In this document: in pieces, positions 1 through 6,808 of the stretch
How the letters are laid out: each line of letters begins with the position of its first letter
Position numbering within the stretch: the stretch's first letter is position 1
DNA from: a virus
IMG/VR virus record: IMGVR_UViG_3300032213_000589
Location: 1-23,065 of that record
Reading direction: 5' to 3' (one strand)
Length of the DNA: 23,065 nt
Translations under genes and position numbers: made by a program
Notes under the pieces: model-generated
Told to the model about the DNA's origin: nothing
The model's database searches: none
The model's input: only the letters and a program-made list of their open reading frames with translations

Positions 1-1
1 A

Positions 2-79
2 TCTCCTGCCCGCCTCTCCCCAACACGCTCAAAGGTTCACGAAGACAGTCCATTTCAATCCAGACCGGTGACGAACTAA
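2..79 (+). CDS. C-terminal fragment of an HNH-like endonuclease (5' end outside window)
   Basis: An open frame enters from the window edge and stops at 77-79, four bases before terL. Its last residues carry the short motif DSPFQSRP. The HNH gene in front of the second terL has a closely similar ending (MPDSPFKIKPSPSQ), but only in the -1 frame of that gene (see 17098-17208). HNH endonucleases beside the large terminase are common in HK97-like phages and help cos or concatemer cleavage in some of them. The catalytic part lies outside the window, so the assignment rests only on the shared tail motif and the position. Confidence 0.5.
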   Translation, partial: SPARLSPTRSKVHEDSPFQSRPVTN

Positions 80-83
80 CCCG

Positions 84-1526
84 ATGGCAACCAGAACTAA
101 AAAGAAGCTTGTGGGGGCTACTAAGCCAAGACTCCACAGCCCACTACTTAAGGGTGAATCTCGTGGCGCTGAGGTAATCGAGTTCGCAAAAACTATCGGC
201 ATGGAATTAATGCCGTGGCAACAGCTAATCGTTCAAGACTTTTTCACCGTTGGGAAAGATTCTAAATTTATCCGGCGTACCGGCTTACTTTTGGTAGCCC
301 GCCAATCCGGAAAGAGCGCACTAGGTCGGATTATGTGCTTAGCCCACCTTTTCCTATTTAAGAGTCCTAGAGTCTTAATTGCTTCGTCTAATAGAGCTAT
401 GGCTTTAGTTTCGTTTCGAGAGATGGCTTACCTAATCGAAAACAATGCATTTCTCAATGCGCAAGTAAAGGCAATCCGTTACGCGAATGGCACGGAGTCA
501 ATCGAGCTATTACCAGAGTTCGGTGGCGGAAGACTTGATGTTGTAGCTGCGACGGCTGACGGTTCGCGTGGGCGCACAAGTTGGTTCACATGGGGGGATG
601 AGCTCCGTGAGTGGACCGAAGCCGCGTTCACCGCAATCACTCCAACTACTCGCGCAACAGATGGGCAGACATTCTGGACTACCAACGCTGGTGATGCTTT
701 TTCCCTTCCACTGAATGTTTTACGCGAAAAGGCTCAGGAAAATCCACCTAAGACATTTGGTTACTATGAATACAGCGCACCGCAGATGTATAAGTTCGAC
801 CCGAACAGCTCTAAGTTCTGGGAAGGTGTAGCGCAAGCAAATCCCGCTTTAGGTATAACAGTTTCCCGAGAAGCTATCGAAGAATCGCTATCAACGTCTA
901 GTCATGAATCAATTATGACCGAGCTCTTATGTTGTTGGGTTTCATCATTACAATCACCTTTCCCACCAAATTCAATCGAAGATTGCTCAGATTCTACGCT
1001 AGTCATTACAGAAACCGGATATACAGTTTTCGGCTTCGACGTTTCACCATCTAAAAGAAATGCCAGCTTATGCGCCGGTCAGATACTTCCAGATGGACGT
1101 ATAGGCGTTGGAGTTCTGCAATCGTGGGAATCAGCTGTAGCTATAGACGATTTGAAGGTAGCGGCTGATATTAAAGGCTGGTGCGATATTTATAGACCCC
1201 GCCAAATTATGTACGACAAGTATGCCACGCAATCAATCGCCGAAAGATTGGCTAACGCCGGACAAGTTGTAGAAGATTGCAGCGGGCAAAACTTCTATCG
1301 TGCGTGTGGAGACTTGTTAGATGCTGTAGTAAACCAGCGCATGATTCACAACGGGCAGAAATCTCTTATTGAGCAATTCTCCAATGTCGCAGCTAAAGTT
1401 AATGACTCCGCGTGGAGAATCATAAAAAGGAAATCCGCGGGCGATATTTCAGCACCTATCAGTATTGCCATGATAGTAAGCAAATTAATGCAACCACAAC
1501 AGACAGCGGCTATATACACCGAATGA
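84..1526 (+). CDS. terL: Terminase large subunit, copy A
   Basis: Motor ATPase and nuclease that packages concatemeric DNA into the prohead; 480 aa, normal for the family. The N-terminal ATPase has a Walker A-like ARQSGKS at residues 73-79 and a Walker B region ending in GDE at 171-173. A coupling-type TTNAG motif follows near 199-203. The C-terminal RNase H-like nuclease shows candidate metal-binding Asp at about 319 (GFDVSPS), 378 (YDKY) and 454 (SAGDISAP). It aligns without large gaps to the second terminase at 17205-18650; the last 35 or so residues are nearly identical. Walker B reads TWGDE here and LWIDE in copy B, so Gly replaces the usual aliphatic residue. No small terminase gene is recognisable; the HNH remnant lies just upstream. 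Confidence 0.95.
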   Translation: MATRTKKKLVGATKPRLHSPLLKGESRGAEVIEFAKTIGMELMPWQQLIVQDFFTVGKDSKFIRRTGLLLVARQSGKSALGRIMCLAHLFLFKSPRVLIASSNRAMALVSFREMAYLIENNAFLNAQVKAIRYANGTESIELLPEFGGGRLDVVAATADGSRGRTSWFTWGDELREWTEAAFTAITPTTRATDGQTFWTTNAGDAFSLPLNVLREKAQENPPKTFGYYEYSAPQMYKFDPNSSKFWEGVAQANPALGITVSREAIEESLSTSSHESIMTELLCCWVSSLQSPFPPNSIEDCSDSTLVITETGYTVFGFDVSPSKRNASLCAGQILPDGRIGVGVLQSWESAVAIDDLKVAADIKGWCDIYRPRQIMYDKYATQSIAERLANAGQVVEDCSGQNFYRACGDLLDAVVNQRMIHNGQKSLIEQFSNVAAKVNDSAWRIIKRKSAGDISAPISIAMIVSKLMQPQQTAAIYTE

Positions 1527-1539
1527 CATACATGTAGTG

Positions 1540-1545
1540 TATAAT
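1540..1545 (+). promoter_or_regulatory. Consensus -10 box (TATAAT) for a leaderless portal transcript, copy A
   Basis: A perfect TATAAT sits 14 bases after the terL stop and ends 8 bases before the portal ATG at 1554. Transcription would begin at or within a few bases of the ATG, giving a leaderless mRNA. There is no Shine-Dalgarno sequence before the ATG and no good -35 box at the usual spacing. The second portal gene has the same arrangement. Confidence 0.6.
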
Positions 1546-1553
1546 TGCCATCT

Positions 1554-2648
1554 ATGGCTCTCTTTTCGCGTAAAAAAACAGTTGAAGCACAACTCGCTCC
1601 GCAAGTAATGGGCGAGAGTATTTTTTCTCTTAACTCGGCAATTATGCCACGCATCTCACGCAAAGAAGCTATGTCAGTGCCAAGCATCGCTAGGGCTCGT
1701 AATCTTATTTGTGGGACTGTAGCTTCCATTCCGCTTGAGTACTACAAAACTTCCACTGGTGAAGTAATTGCACCGCCGCGTTGGATTAAACAGCTTTCAA
1801 AAACTCAGCCTTCATTTATTACCCTGACATGGTGCGTTGATTCGCTCATGATGTATGGTGTCTGTTATCTTTTAATAACCGAGCGATATGCCGAAGATGG
1901 AAGACCAGCATCATTTGAATGGATTGCTAATAATCGAGTTACTTTTACAACAGATGTAAATGGAATTATGATTGAGCAGTATTATCTAGATGCTGCGCCA
2001 ATTTCTATGAATGATATTGTGACTGTACAGGGATTTGACGAAGGAATCTTAGAGCGCGGAGCCCGTACTATTCAGGCTGCGATTGACGTAGAACGCGCAG
2101 CTGCGACTAACTCCGCAAATCCTCAACCCGCTGGTTATCTTCGTAATAACGGTGCAGACCTTCCACCTAATGAAGTCGCTGGATTACTTTCAGCTTGGAA
2201 ACGCGGCGCACAAACTAATTCAACTCGTTATTTAACTTCCACTCTGGAGTATAACGCTGTAGCTTTTTCGCCTAAAGATATGATGTATCAGGATGCGATT
2301 CGCTCACTATCTACGCAAATTGCAAGACTTACAAATATTCCGGCTTACTTATTGTCCAGCGAAGACAATCAGAGCATGACCTACTCAAACGTCCAAGATG
2401 AGCGCAAGCAATTTTATGCGCTATCTATCGAGCCATATATCCAGTGCTTACAGAGCAGATTTAGCATGGATGATATATCAACTATTGGACACGAAGTTAA
2501 ATTCGCAGTTCATGATACATTCTTAAAACAGGACCCGCTTACAGAACTTGCAGTAATTGAGAAGCTTCTAACTCTAGGACTTATTACTACAGAGCAAGCT
2601 ATGGAAATGTCAGACCTAACACCTAACGGCAGCGAAGGAATCAGCTAA
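1554..2648 (+). CDS. Portal protein, copy A
   Basis: HK97-type portal, the dodecameric ring at the capsid vertex through which DNA enters and leaves and to which terminase and connector bind. 364 aa, on the short side for the family. The N-terminal stretch with MSVPSIARARNLICGTVAS and IPLEYYK is typical. DERKQFYALSIEPY and the ending EMSDLTPNGSEGIS also match the second portal. I chose ATG 1554: the frame can be extended to a TTG at 1545, but that codon overlaps the TATAAT box and has no ribosome site. The stop is followed directly by the capsid ATG, so the two are probably translationally coupled. Confidence 0.93.
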   Translation: MALFSRKKTVEAQLAPQVMGESIFSLNSAIMPRISRKEAMSVPSIARARNLICGTVASIPLEYYKTSTGEVIAPPRWIKQLSKTQPSFITLTWCVDSLMMYGVCYLLITERYAEDGRPASFEWIANNRVTFTTDVNGIMIEQYYLDAAPISMNDIVTVQGFDEGILERGARTIQAAIDVERAAATNSANPQPAGYLRNNGADLPPNEVAGLLSAWKRGAQTNSTRYLTSTLEYNAVAFSPKDMMYQDAIRSLSTQIARLTNIPAYLLSSEDNQSMTYSNVQDERKQFYALSIEPYIQCLQSRFSMDDISTIGHEVKFAVHDTFLKQDPLTELAVIEKLLTLGLITTEQAMEMSDLTPNGSEGIS

Positions 2649-4199
2649 ATGGAACATCTAATCATCGAAGCATCATCTATCGAGTGCAGCGAAGAACGCC
2701 GCGAAATCTCCGGCAAAATCGTCCCAATGGGAACAGGCGAAGTAGGTAATACAAATCTCGGTGGCGTGGTATTTGAAGCGGGTTCAATTTCTATTGATGA
2801 CCCTTCTAAAATTCGTCTCCTTTCACAGCATGATATGAAAAAGCCTGTAGGGAAAATGCTCAGTGCAGAAACACGTCCAGATGGAATTTACGCTACGTTT
2901 CGTTTAAGCCGCAGCACTGGCGGTAATGATGCTCTCGTCATGGCTCAAGAAGGATTAGTTACAGGTCTTTCAGTTGGTGCAGAAATTATTGCTTCAAAGC
3001 CATCGCGTAACGGACACACAGTAGTAACAGCAGCTTCTCTAAAGGAAGTCAGCCTTGTCACCGAAGCGGCATTTAAAACAGCCGCAATTACAGAAATTCG
3101 AGCTGAGGAATCTCCTCTCGTCGAAGAAAACCCAATCCAACCAGAAAGCGAGCCAGTCATGGAAGAAACCCAGACTCCGGTAGAAGCTCCAGCAGTTGAA
3201 GCAGCAGCAGTCGAAGCCGCTCGTCCAACAGTTGCAGCAGCATTTACAGTACGGGAGCGAACAGCTCCAATTACATCTGCGCAGTACCTCGGCGCACAAA
3301 TCAAAGCGGCTATGGGCGATGAGACAGCTCGTCGTACAGTTCTAGCAGCGGATGATTCAACTTCAACAAATACAGGTCTGACTTTGCCAGCCCACCTAAA
3401 CATGTTTCAGACAACTACATTCTCAGGACGTCCAGCGTTCGATGCAGTTACACGTTCTGGAGCTGTACCACAACTTTCATTTACAATTCCTAAAATGGGA
3501 ACTGCACCTACAACAGCTGTAACAGCTGAGGGTGCTGCACCATCTGAGACAGGAATGACATCAACATACGACACAATTACAGCGAGCAAGTATTCAACGC
3601 TTAACCGTGTTTCATTCGAGCTCCTTGATTTTTCAAATCCGGCGTTCGAGACACTCCTTTTGGATGAAATGAGAAAAGGCTACGAGAAGGCTACAGATAA
3701 CGCGCTTCTTGCATACTTTACTTCTGCGGGAACACAGGCAACTGGTGTAGCTGCAACAGCGGCAGGTCTCCAGAGCTTTATTTCTACACAAGGTCCAGCT
3801 GCATACAAGGCAACAGGCGGAGATTACGCTAATAAGCTTGTAGCATCAACAGACCAGTGGAGCGCTATCCTCGGATACGCGGACACAACAGGTCGCGCAT
3901 TATTTAATGCTGAGTCACCTGTTAACGCATCTGGTAACGGTTCAATCACATCTACAGTTGGTCGCGTACTAGGTGCGGACTTAATCGTGGACCATAACAT
4001 CACAACATCCGGAATCATTGATGAGTCAGCTTTCCTTGTTGCGCCTAACAGCGTATATGTTTGGGAATCCCCTGTCACAAATTTGAGACTCAATGTGCTA
4101 ACTACAGGCGAAATTGAAATCAACATGTACGGCTACCTAGCAATTCACGCGAAGGCAGCTGGAGCTGGTATTCGTCGTTTTAATTACACAGCACCGTAA
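2649..4199 (+). CDS. Prohead protease-major capsid fusion protein, copy A
   Basis: A single 516-aa chain joins an HK97-type maturation protease (about residues 1-150) to an HK97-fold capsid protein (about 200-516). In the protease, LLSQHD carries the likely catalytic His61 and GLSVGAE the likely Ser108; EVSLVTE (134-140) is the usual third conserved block. Residues 152-200 are a Glu/Pro/Val/Ala-rich linker, probably standing in for the scaffolding delta domain, with an invariant VEAAAVEAARPTV at 183-195. The capsid part has the usual Ala/Thr-rich body and ends in a beta-rich segment (YGYLAIHAKAAGAG). Such fusions are known in very small actinobacterial siphophages. AAGGA upstream is a good ribosome site, overlapping the end of the portal gene. 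Confidence 0.93.
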   Translation: MEHLIIEASSIECSEERREISGKIVPMGTGEVGNTNLGGVVFEAGSISIDDPSKIRLLSQHDMKKPVGKMLSAETRPDGIYATFRLSRSTGGNDALVMAQEGLVTGLSVGAEIIASKPSRNGHTVVTAASLKEVSLVTEAAFKTAAITEIRAEESPLVEENPIQPESEPVMEETQTPVEAPAVEAAAVEAARPTVAAAFTVRERTAPITSAQYLGAQIKAAMGDETARRTVLAADDSTSTNTGLTLPAHLNMFQTTTFSGRPAFDAVTRSGAVPQLSFTIPKMGTAPTTAVTAEGAAPSETGMTSTYDTITASKYSTLNRVSFELLDFSNPAFETLLLDEMRKGYEKATDNALLAYFTSAGTQATGVAATAAGLQSFISTQGPAAYKATGGDYANKLVASTDQWSAILGYADTTGRALFNAESPVNASGNGSITSTVGRVLGADLIVDHNITTSGIIDESAFLVAPNSVYVWESPVTNLRLNVLTTGEIEINMYGYLAIHAKAAGAGIRRFNYTAP

Positions 4200-4207
4200 G
4201 CAATACC

Positions 4208-4260
4208 CTAAGTCGCTTAGTGGGGGTGCCGGAGCCCTTGCACTCCCACTAAGTCTTTAG
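4208..4260 (+). other. Conserved covarying RNA hairpin between capsid and connector genes, copy A
   Basis: A 14-bp stem (4216-4229 with 4240-4253, one G-U pair) closes a 10-base loop ending in GCCCTT. Outside it, CTAAG (4208-4212) can pair with CTTTAG (4255-4260), leaving one bulged base. Copy B has a stem at the same place with different bases but preserved pairing, and identical flanks. No T tract follows, so a standard intrinsic terminator is unlikely. The loop CCTT could pair with the AAGG of the next gene's ribosome site (4262-4265) as a pseudoknot. Role unknown: mRNA stabilisation, processing, or dosage control between capsid and connector. Confidence 0.75.
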
Positions 4261-4272
4261 AAAGGATAGACA

Positions 4273-4845
4273 ATGGCAATCACATCGGTAGCAACTCTTA
4301 GAGCCGCTTTAGGTGTTGGCACTTTGTACAGTGATGCCGTTTTACAAACTGTCTGCGATAGCTCAGATAACGTATTGCTACCTTTTTTATGGAAAAATGA
4401 TTTTCCTATTGTTGCGCACTCAAGTGAAGGCACAGTAGGCACTTTGTATTTTAATACAGACATAAGAGATACATTTTATATTGGTCAATCGGTTGTAATT
4501 TCGAACTCAGGCAGCCGATACAATGGCACAAAAACAATTACCACGGTTAGCGAGTATTCATTTACTGTCGCAATTACAGCGGGTAGCAATAACCCTTACC
4601 ACACCATTCAACCTTACGGCAACGCTGCAGCCGAAACTTATACAGATTATTCCACTGTACCTGCTATTCAAACTGCAAGTCTTTTAATTTCCGAAGCAAT
4701 ATGGCAAGCACGTCAAGCGCCAAGCGGACAAGGAATGTCAGTAGATGGATTTACTCCATCTCCATTTACTATGTCTAATACTTTAGTTGCACGAGTAAGA
4801 GGTTTAATAGCGCCGTATCTTAGCCCGAATTCAATGGTGGGCTAA
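4273..4845 (+). CDS. Head-tail connector (adaptor) protein, copy A
   Basis: 190 aa. The N-terminal helix pattern (TSVATLRAALGVGTLYSDAV) and the C-terminal part (QTASLLISEAIWQAR, then LVARVRGLIAPYL) are those of gp6/gp15-like head-tail adaptors, which form a ring under the portal. A beta-rich insert of roughly 80 residues (about 50-130) splits these helical parts and varies most between the two copies. The start has a clear GAAAGGA ribosome site, right after the conserved hairpin. The stop shares one base with the next start. The exact adaptor subfamily cannot be fixed by eye. Confidence 0.7.
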   Translation: MAITSVATLRAALGVGTLYSDAVLQTVCDSSDNVLLPFLWKNDFPIVAHSSEGTVGTLYFNTDIRDTFYIGQSVVISNSGSRYNGTKTITTVSEYSFTVAITAGSNNPYHTIQPYGNAAAETYTDYSTVPAIQTASLLISEAIWQARQAPSGQGMSVDGFTPSPFTMSNTLVARVRGLIAPYLSPNSMVG

Positions 4846-5234
4846 TGCCAGCGATAACTACTCTACGTGCAAGTTTAGCCGCGGCTTTAGTAGATAATAC
4901 TCTCTACTCTACTTTCAGTTTCCCACCGGCTACGCCTATCGCAAATAGCGTAGTGATAATTCCATCGGACCCGTACCTTACTCCGAATAATAACCAGTAC
5001 GCATCTATCAGCCCTATGGCTAACTTTTCGATTCAGATATTTGTGCCTCTCATGGACAACGAAGGCAACCTAAACGGAATAGAGCAAATGCTAGTAGCTG
5101 TATTTAATAAGCTCGCATCCTCATCTATTCAAATGAATGTTGGCAGTGTAAGTGCGCCTAGCGTGTATGCATCTGCCACCGGCGATTTGCTTACATGTAA
5201 TATCTCTGTAAGCAGTTTAACAGAATGGAGCTAG
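4845..5234 (+). CDS. Tail terminator or neck protein, copy A
   Basis: 129 aa, following the connector and preceding the tail tube. It has the N-terminal helix TTLRASLAAALVDNT, a central block with SDPYLTPNNNQ and FVPLMDNEGNLNGIEQML, and a beta C-terminus (SGDLLTC in copy B, TGDLLTC here). Length and position fit a tail terminator, the ring that caps the tail tube and joins it to the connector; the same place is used by HK97 gp10-type and gpU-type proteins. The copy at 22033-22425 shares much of the sequence, including DNEGNLNGIE. Start and previous stop overlap by one base (TAATG). Confidence 0.6.
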   Translation: MPAITTLRASLAAALVDNTLYSTFSFPPATPIANSVVIIPSDPYLTPNNNQYASISPMANFSIQIFVPLMDNEGNLNGIEQMLVAVFNKLASSSIQMNVGSVSAPSVYASATGDLLTCNISVSSLTEWS

Positions 5235-5236
5235 AC

Positions 5237-5335
5237 ATGACCGATGCATCAAACGCGGCTTGGCTTGAACGAATCGGTCAAGTTAAGCCAGAAGCAACAA
5301 AGCCAGCTACACCGACAAAGAAAGAAGAAGAATAA
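5237..5335 (+). CDS. Conserved 32-aa microprotein between tail terminator and tail tube, copy A
   Basis: 32 residues beginning MTDASNAAWLERIGQV and ending in a charged KKEEE. A GGAG ribosome site lies 8 bases upstream, overlapping the end of the terminator gene, and the tail tube ATG follows two bases after the stop. At the equivalent place in copy B (22427-22525) there is a frame of exactly the same length with IGQV, KPA and TKKDEE conserved, although much of the rest differs. That makes it a real gene. The layout is an N-terminal amphipathic helix with Trp, then a Lys/Pro/Thr linker, then an acidic tail. Function unknown; a tail assembly cofactor is a guess. Confidence 0.75.
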   Translation: MTDASNAAWLERIGQVKPEATKPATPTKKEEE

Positions 5336-5337
5336 TC

Positions 5338-5772
5338 ATGGCACAATTTATTAATAACAAAGTCGGCGTAAAGCTCGGCGCGACTTCACCTGCAAGCACT
5401 GACTTGAGTTCATATTGCACCAGCTTTACTCTCAATAGAGCATTTGACGAAATTTCCGTCACCGCGATGGGAGACCTTGGGGTCCGTCAGATTGCCGGTT
5501 TGGAAACTTCGACACTGACAATCGAATTTATCAATGATGACGGCGCTAGTGCTGTACTTCAAACACTTAACACACTTCTAGGCACAAATGCATATTTCAA
5601 GGTAGCCAATAACAAAGATGCAGCGGGCTCAGCTGCTAACCCTTTCTTCACAGGTCTATGCTTGATTAACAACATTACACCGATTAACGGCGCTGTAGGA
5701 GATTTATCTACTCAGTCTGTTACATTTAACGTATCTGGTGCAGTTACAAAGACTGAAACAGGAACTTTTTAA
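5338..5772 (+). CDS. Major tail tube protein, copy A
   Basis: 144 aa, almost all beta and rich in Thr, Ala, Asn and Ser. The frames FTLNRAFDEISVTAMGD, then GLETSTLTIEF, then INGAVGDLSTQSVTF are typical of short siphophage tail tube proteins, which stack as hexamers around the tape measure. Its place just before the two tail chaperone frames and the tape measure supports this. Copy B (22531-22950) aligns along the whole length, with the most change around residues 80-105. No immunoglobulin-like extra domain is present. Confidence 0.85.
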   Translation: MAQFINNKVGVKLGATSPASTDLSSYCTSFTLNRAFDEISVTAMGDLGVRQIAGLETSTLTIEFINDDGASAVLQTLNTLLGTNAYFKVANNKDAAGSAANPFFTGLCLINNITPINGAVGDLSTQSVTFNVSGAVTKTETGTF

Positions 5773-5794
5773 TAACTAAACAAAGGGGCTAAAA

Positions 5795-6046
5795 ATGGCA
5801 AAGCTAGTAGTAACAATGAAAGACGGAGTATTGCATGATGTGGAGATTACTCCACGATTGGAATACAACTTCGAGCAGCATGTAGGCATGGGATTCCATA
5901 AGGCGTTGCAGGACCTACAGAGGCAGTCGGACATCTACTGGTTGGCTTTCGAAGGCTTGCGTTTAGCGGGTGTTCAAATAAAGCCGATGCCTGAATTCTT
6001 GGACATGATAACGAAAGTTGACGTCCTAGATTCAGACCCTTCGTAG
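5795..6046 (+). CDS. Tail assembly chaperone G-type, copy A
   Basis: 83 aa, placed between tail tube and tape measure as in most siphophages, where G and GT proteins hold the tape measure during tail assembly. It opens with MAKLVVTMKDG and VEITPRLEYNFEQHVG; the window-end fragment at 22974 starts in the same way. A strong AAAGGGG ribosome site is present. The frame ends at TAG 6044-6046. A second frame overlaps its end in the -1 register (6022-6225) and looks like the T part of a G-T fusion. Confidence 0.75.
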   Translation: MAKLVVTMKDGVLHDVEITPRLEYNFEQHVGMGFHKALQDLQRQSDIYWLAFEGLRLAGVQIKPMPEFLDMITKVDVLDSDPS

Positions 6047-6225
6047 TTGAGCGGGGCTCTATAACGTACATCGCAGCGCGATTGAGTTACGAATATGGAG
6101 TCCCGCTTAACACCATAATAGATTTATCGCCGAGAGCTTTCAAGGCGCATTTAGATGTACTTAACGATTTAGCGAGGGAGCGAGAAAATGCCAACAGAAG
6201 TAGTGGGCGCCGTCGCACTTCGTAA
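6022..6225 (+). CDS. Tail assembly chaperone T-type extension (-1 frame of G)
   Basis: Open frame with no good start of its own, lying in the -1 register to the G gene and overlapping its last 25 bases. After the overlap it reads RGSITYIAARLSYEYG, then VPLNTIIDLSP and a helical, Arg-rich end. This resembles the T portion of actinophage G-T proteins, where a minority of ribosomes shift frame near the end of G. A TGA at 6019-6021 limits the slip to 6022-6046. No classical heptamer is there; C CCT TCG at 6037-6043, just before the stop, is the closest fit. The last 38 bases overlap the next gene. Existence of the domain is likely; the exact junction is unknown. Confidence 0.65.
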   Translation, partial: RPRFRPFVVERGSITYIAARLSYEYGVPLNTIIDLSPRAFKAHLDVLNDLARERENANRSSGRRRTS

Positions 6226-6808
6226 GGCATTAAATCAATACGCACCGGACTTAGCTAAAGAATTAACTAAAGAGCTTGGCATTGTTTTGAAACCTGTTGT
6301 AGCAGAGGCTCGTGGATTTGTGCCGCTTGATTCTCCAATGTCCGGATGGGCTCCAACTAACTCCGGCAGAATCGGCGGGTTTCCTAAATACGATGCTATG
6401 GCTATTCGCCGTGGAATTATTTACAAAACTACGCCATCTAAAGTTAATAAAGCTGGATTTGTAAATAACATTCGCATCCAGAATAAGTCAGCGCAGGGTG
6501 CTATCTATGAGACAGCTGGACGTAAAAATGGACAGGGACAAGATTGGGTTGGACCGAAAGCCTTTGCACGTTCTAAAGGCGTTTCACGTTCTGTTAACCC
6601 TTACGCTGGCAATCAGTTTATTTCTAATCTTGGCAATCTCTACGGTCCAAGCCGCAAGGGAGACCATCGCATGATGGGGCGATTGATTTTTAGAGCATGG
6701 GCTAATACTCAAGGCAAGGCTAACGCTTCGGTAATCAAGGCTATAGAAAGCACTACGGCTAAATTTAATCGTCGAACTGAAATTGTTGACATTAGGAGAG
6801 CCGCATGA
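6188..6808 (+). CDS. HK97 gp10-like tail/neck protein
   Basis: 206 aa, basic. The pattern of an N-terminal helix (VALRKALNQYAPDLAKEL), then LKPVVAEARGFVP and a Gly/Arg/Lys-rich middle (MSGWAPTNSGRIGGFP), is seen in HK97 gp10-like proteins, which complete the tail or neck. The location between chaperone T and the tape measure is unusual for that family, which normally lies among the connector genes; some very small actinophages place it here. Only one copy is in the window. It overlaps the T frame upstream by 38 bases and the tape measure by four (ATGA). The family call is moderate. Confidence 0.5.
   Translation: MPTEVVGAVALRKALNQYAPDLAKELTKELGIVLKPVVAEARGFVPLDSPMSGWAPTNSGRIGGFPKYDAMAIRRGIIYKTTPSKVNKAGFVNNIRIQNKSAQGAIYETAGRKNGQGQDWVGPKAFARSKGVSRSVNPYAGNQFISNLGNLYGPSRKGDHRMMGRLIFRAWANTQGKANASVIKAIESTTAKFNRRTEIVDIRRAA

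Larger units (their letters stand above)
84..6046 (+). repeat. Head/packaging module, copy A (diverged direct repeat of 17205-23065)
   Basis: terL, portal, protease-capsid, hairpin, connector, terminator, microprotein, tail tube and chaperone G occur here in exactly the order of 17205-23065, with coordinate offsets between 17,121 and 17,193 bases. Nucleotide similarity is clear in terL but interrupted everywhere by substitutions, so this is orthologous or anciently duplicated sequence, not a terminal redundancy. Confidence 0.9.

Noticed and set aside
2945-3403. Long minus-strand open frames inside the capsid gene
   Set aside because: They are mirror frames of a strongly codon-biased gene, with no ribosome sites and low-complexity products; all real genes run on the + strand.
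4216-4253. Hairpin as an intrinsic terminator
   Set aside because: No run of T follows in either copy, and the next ribosome site lies only a few bases downstream. A factor-assisted end cannot be excluded.
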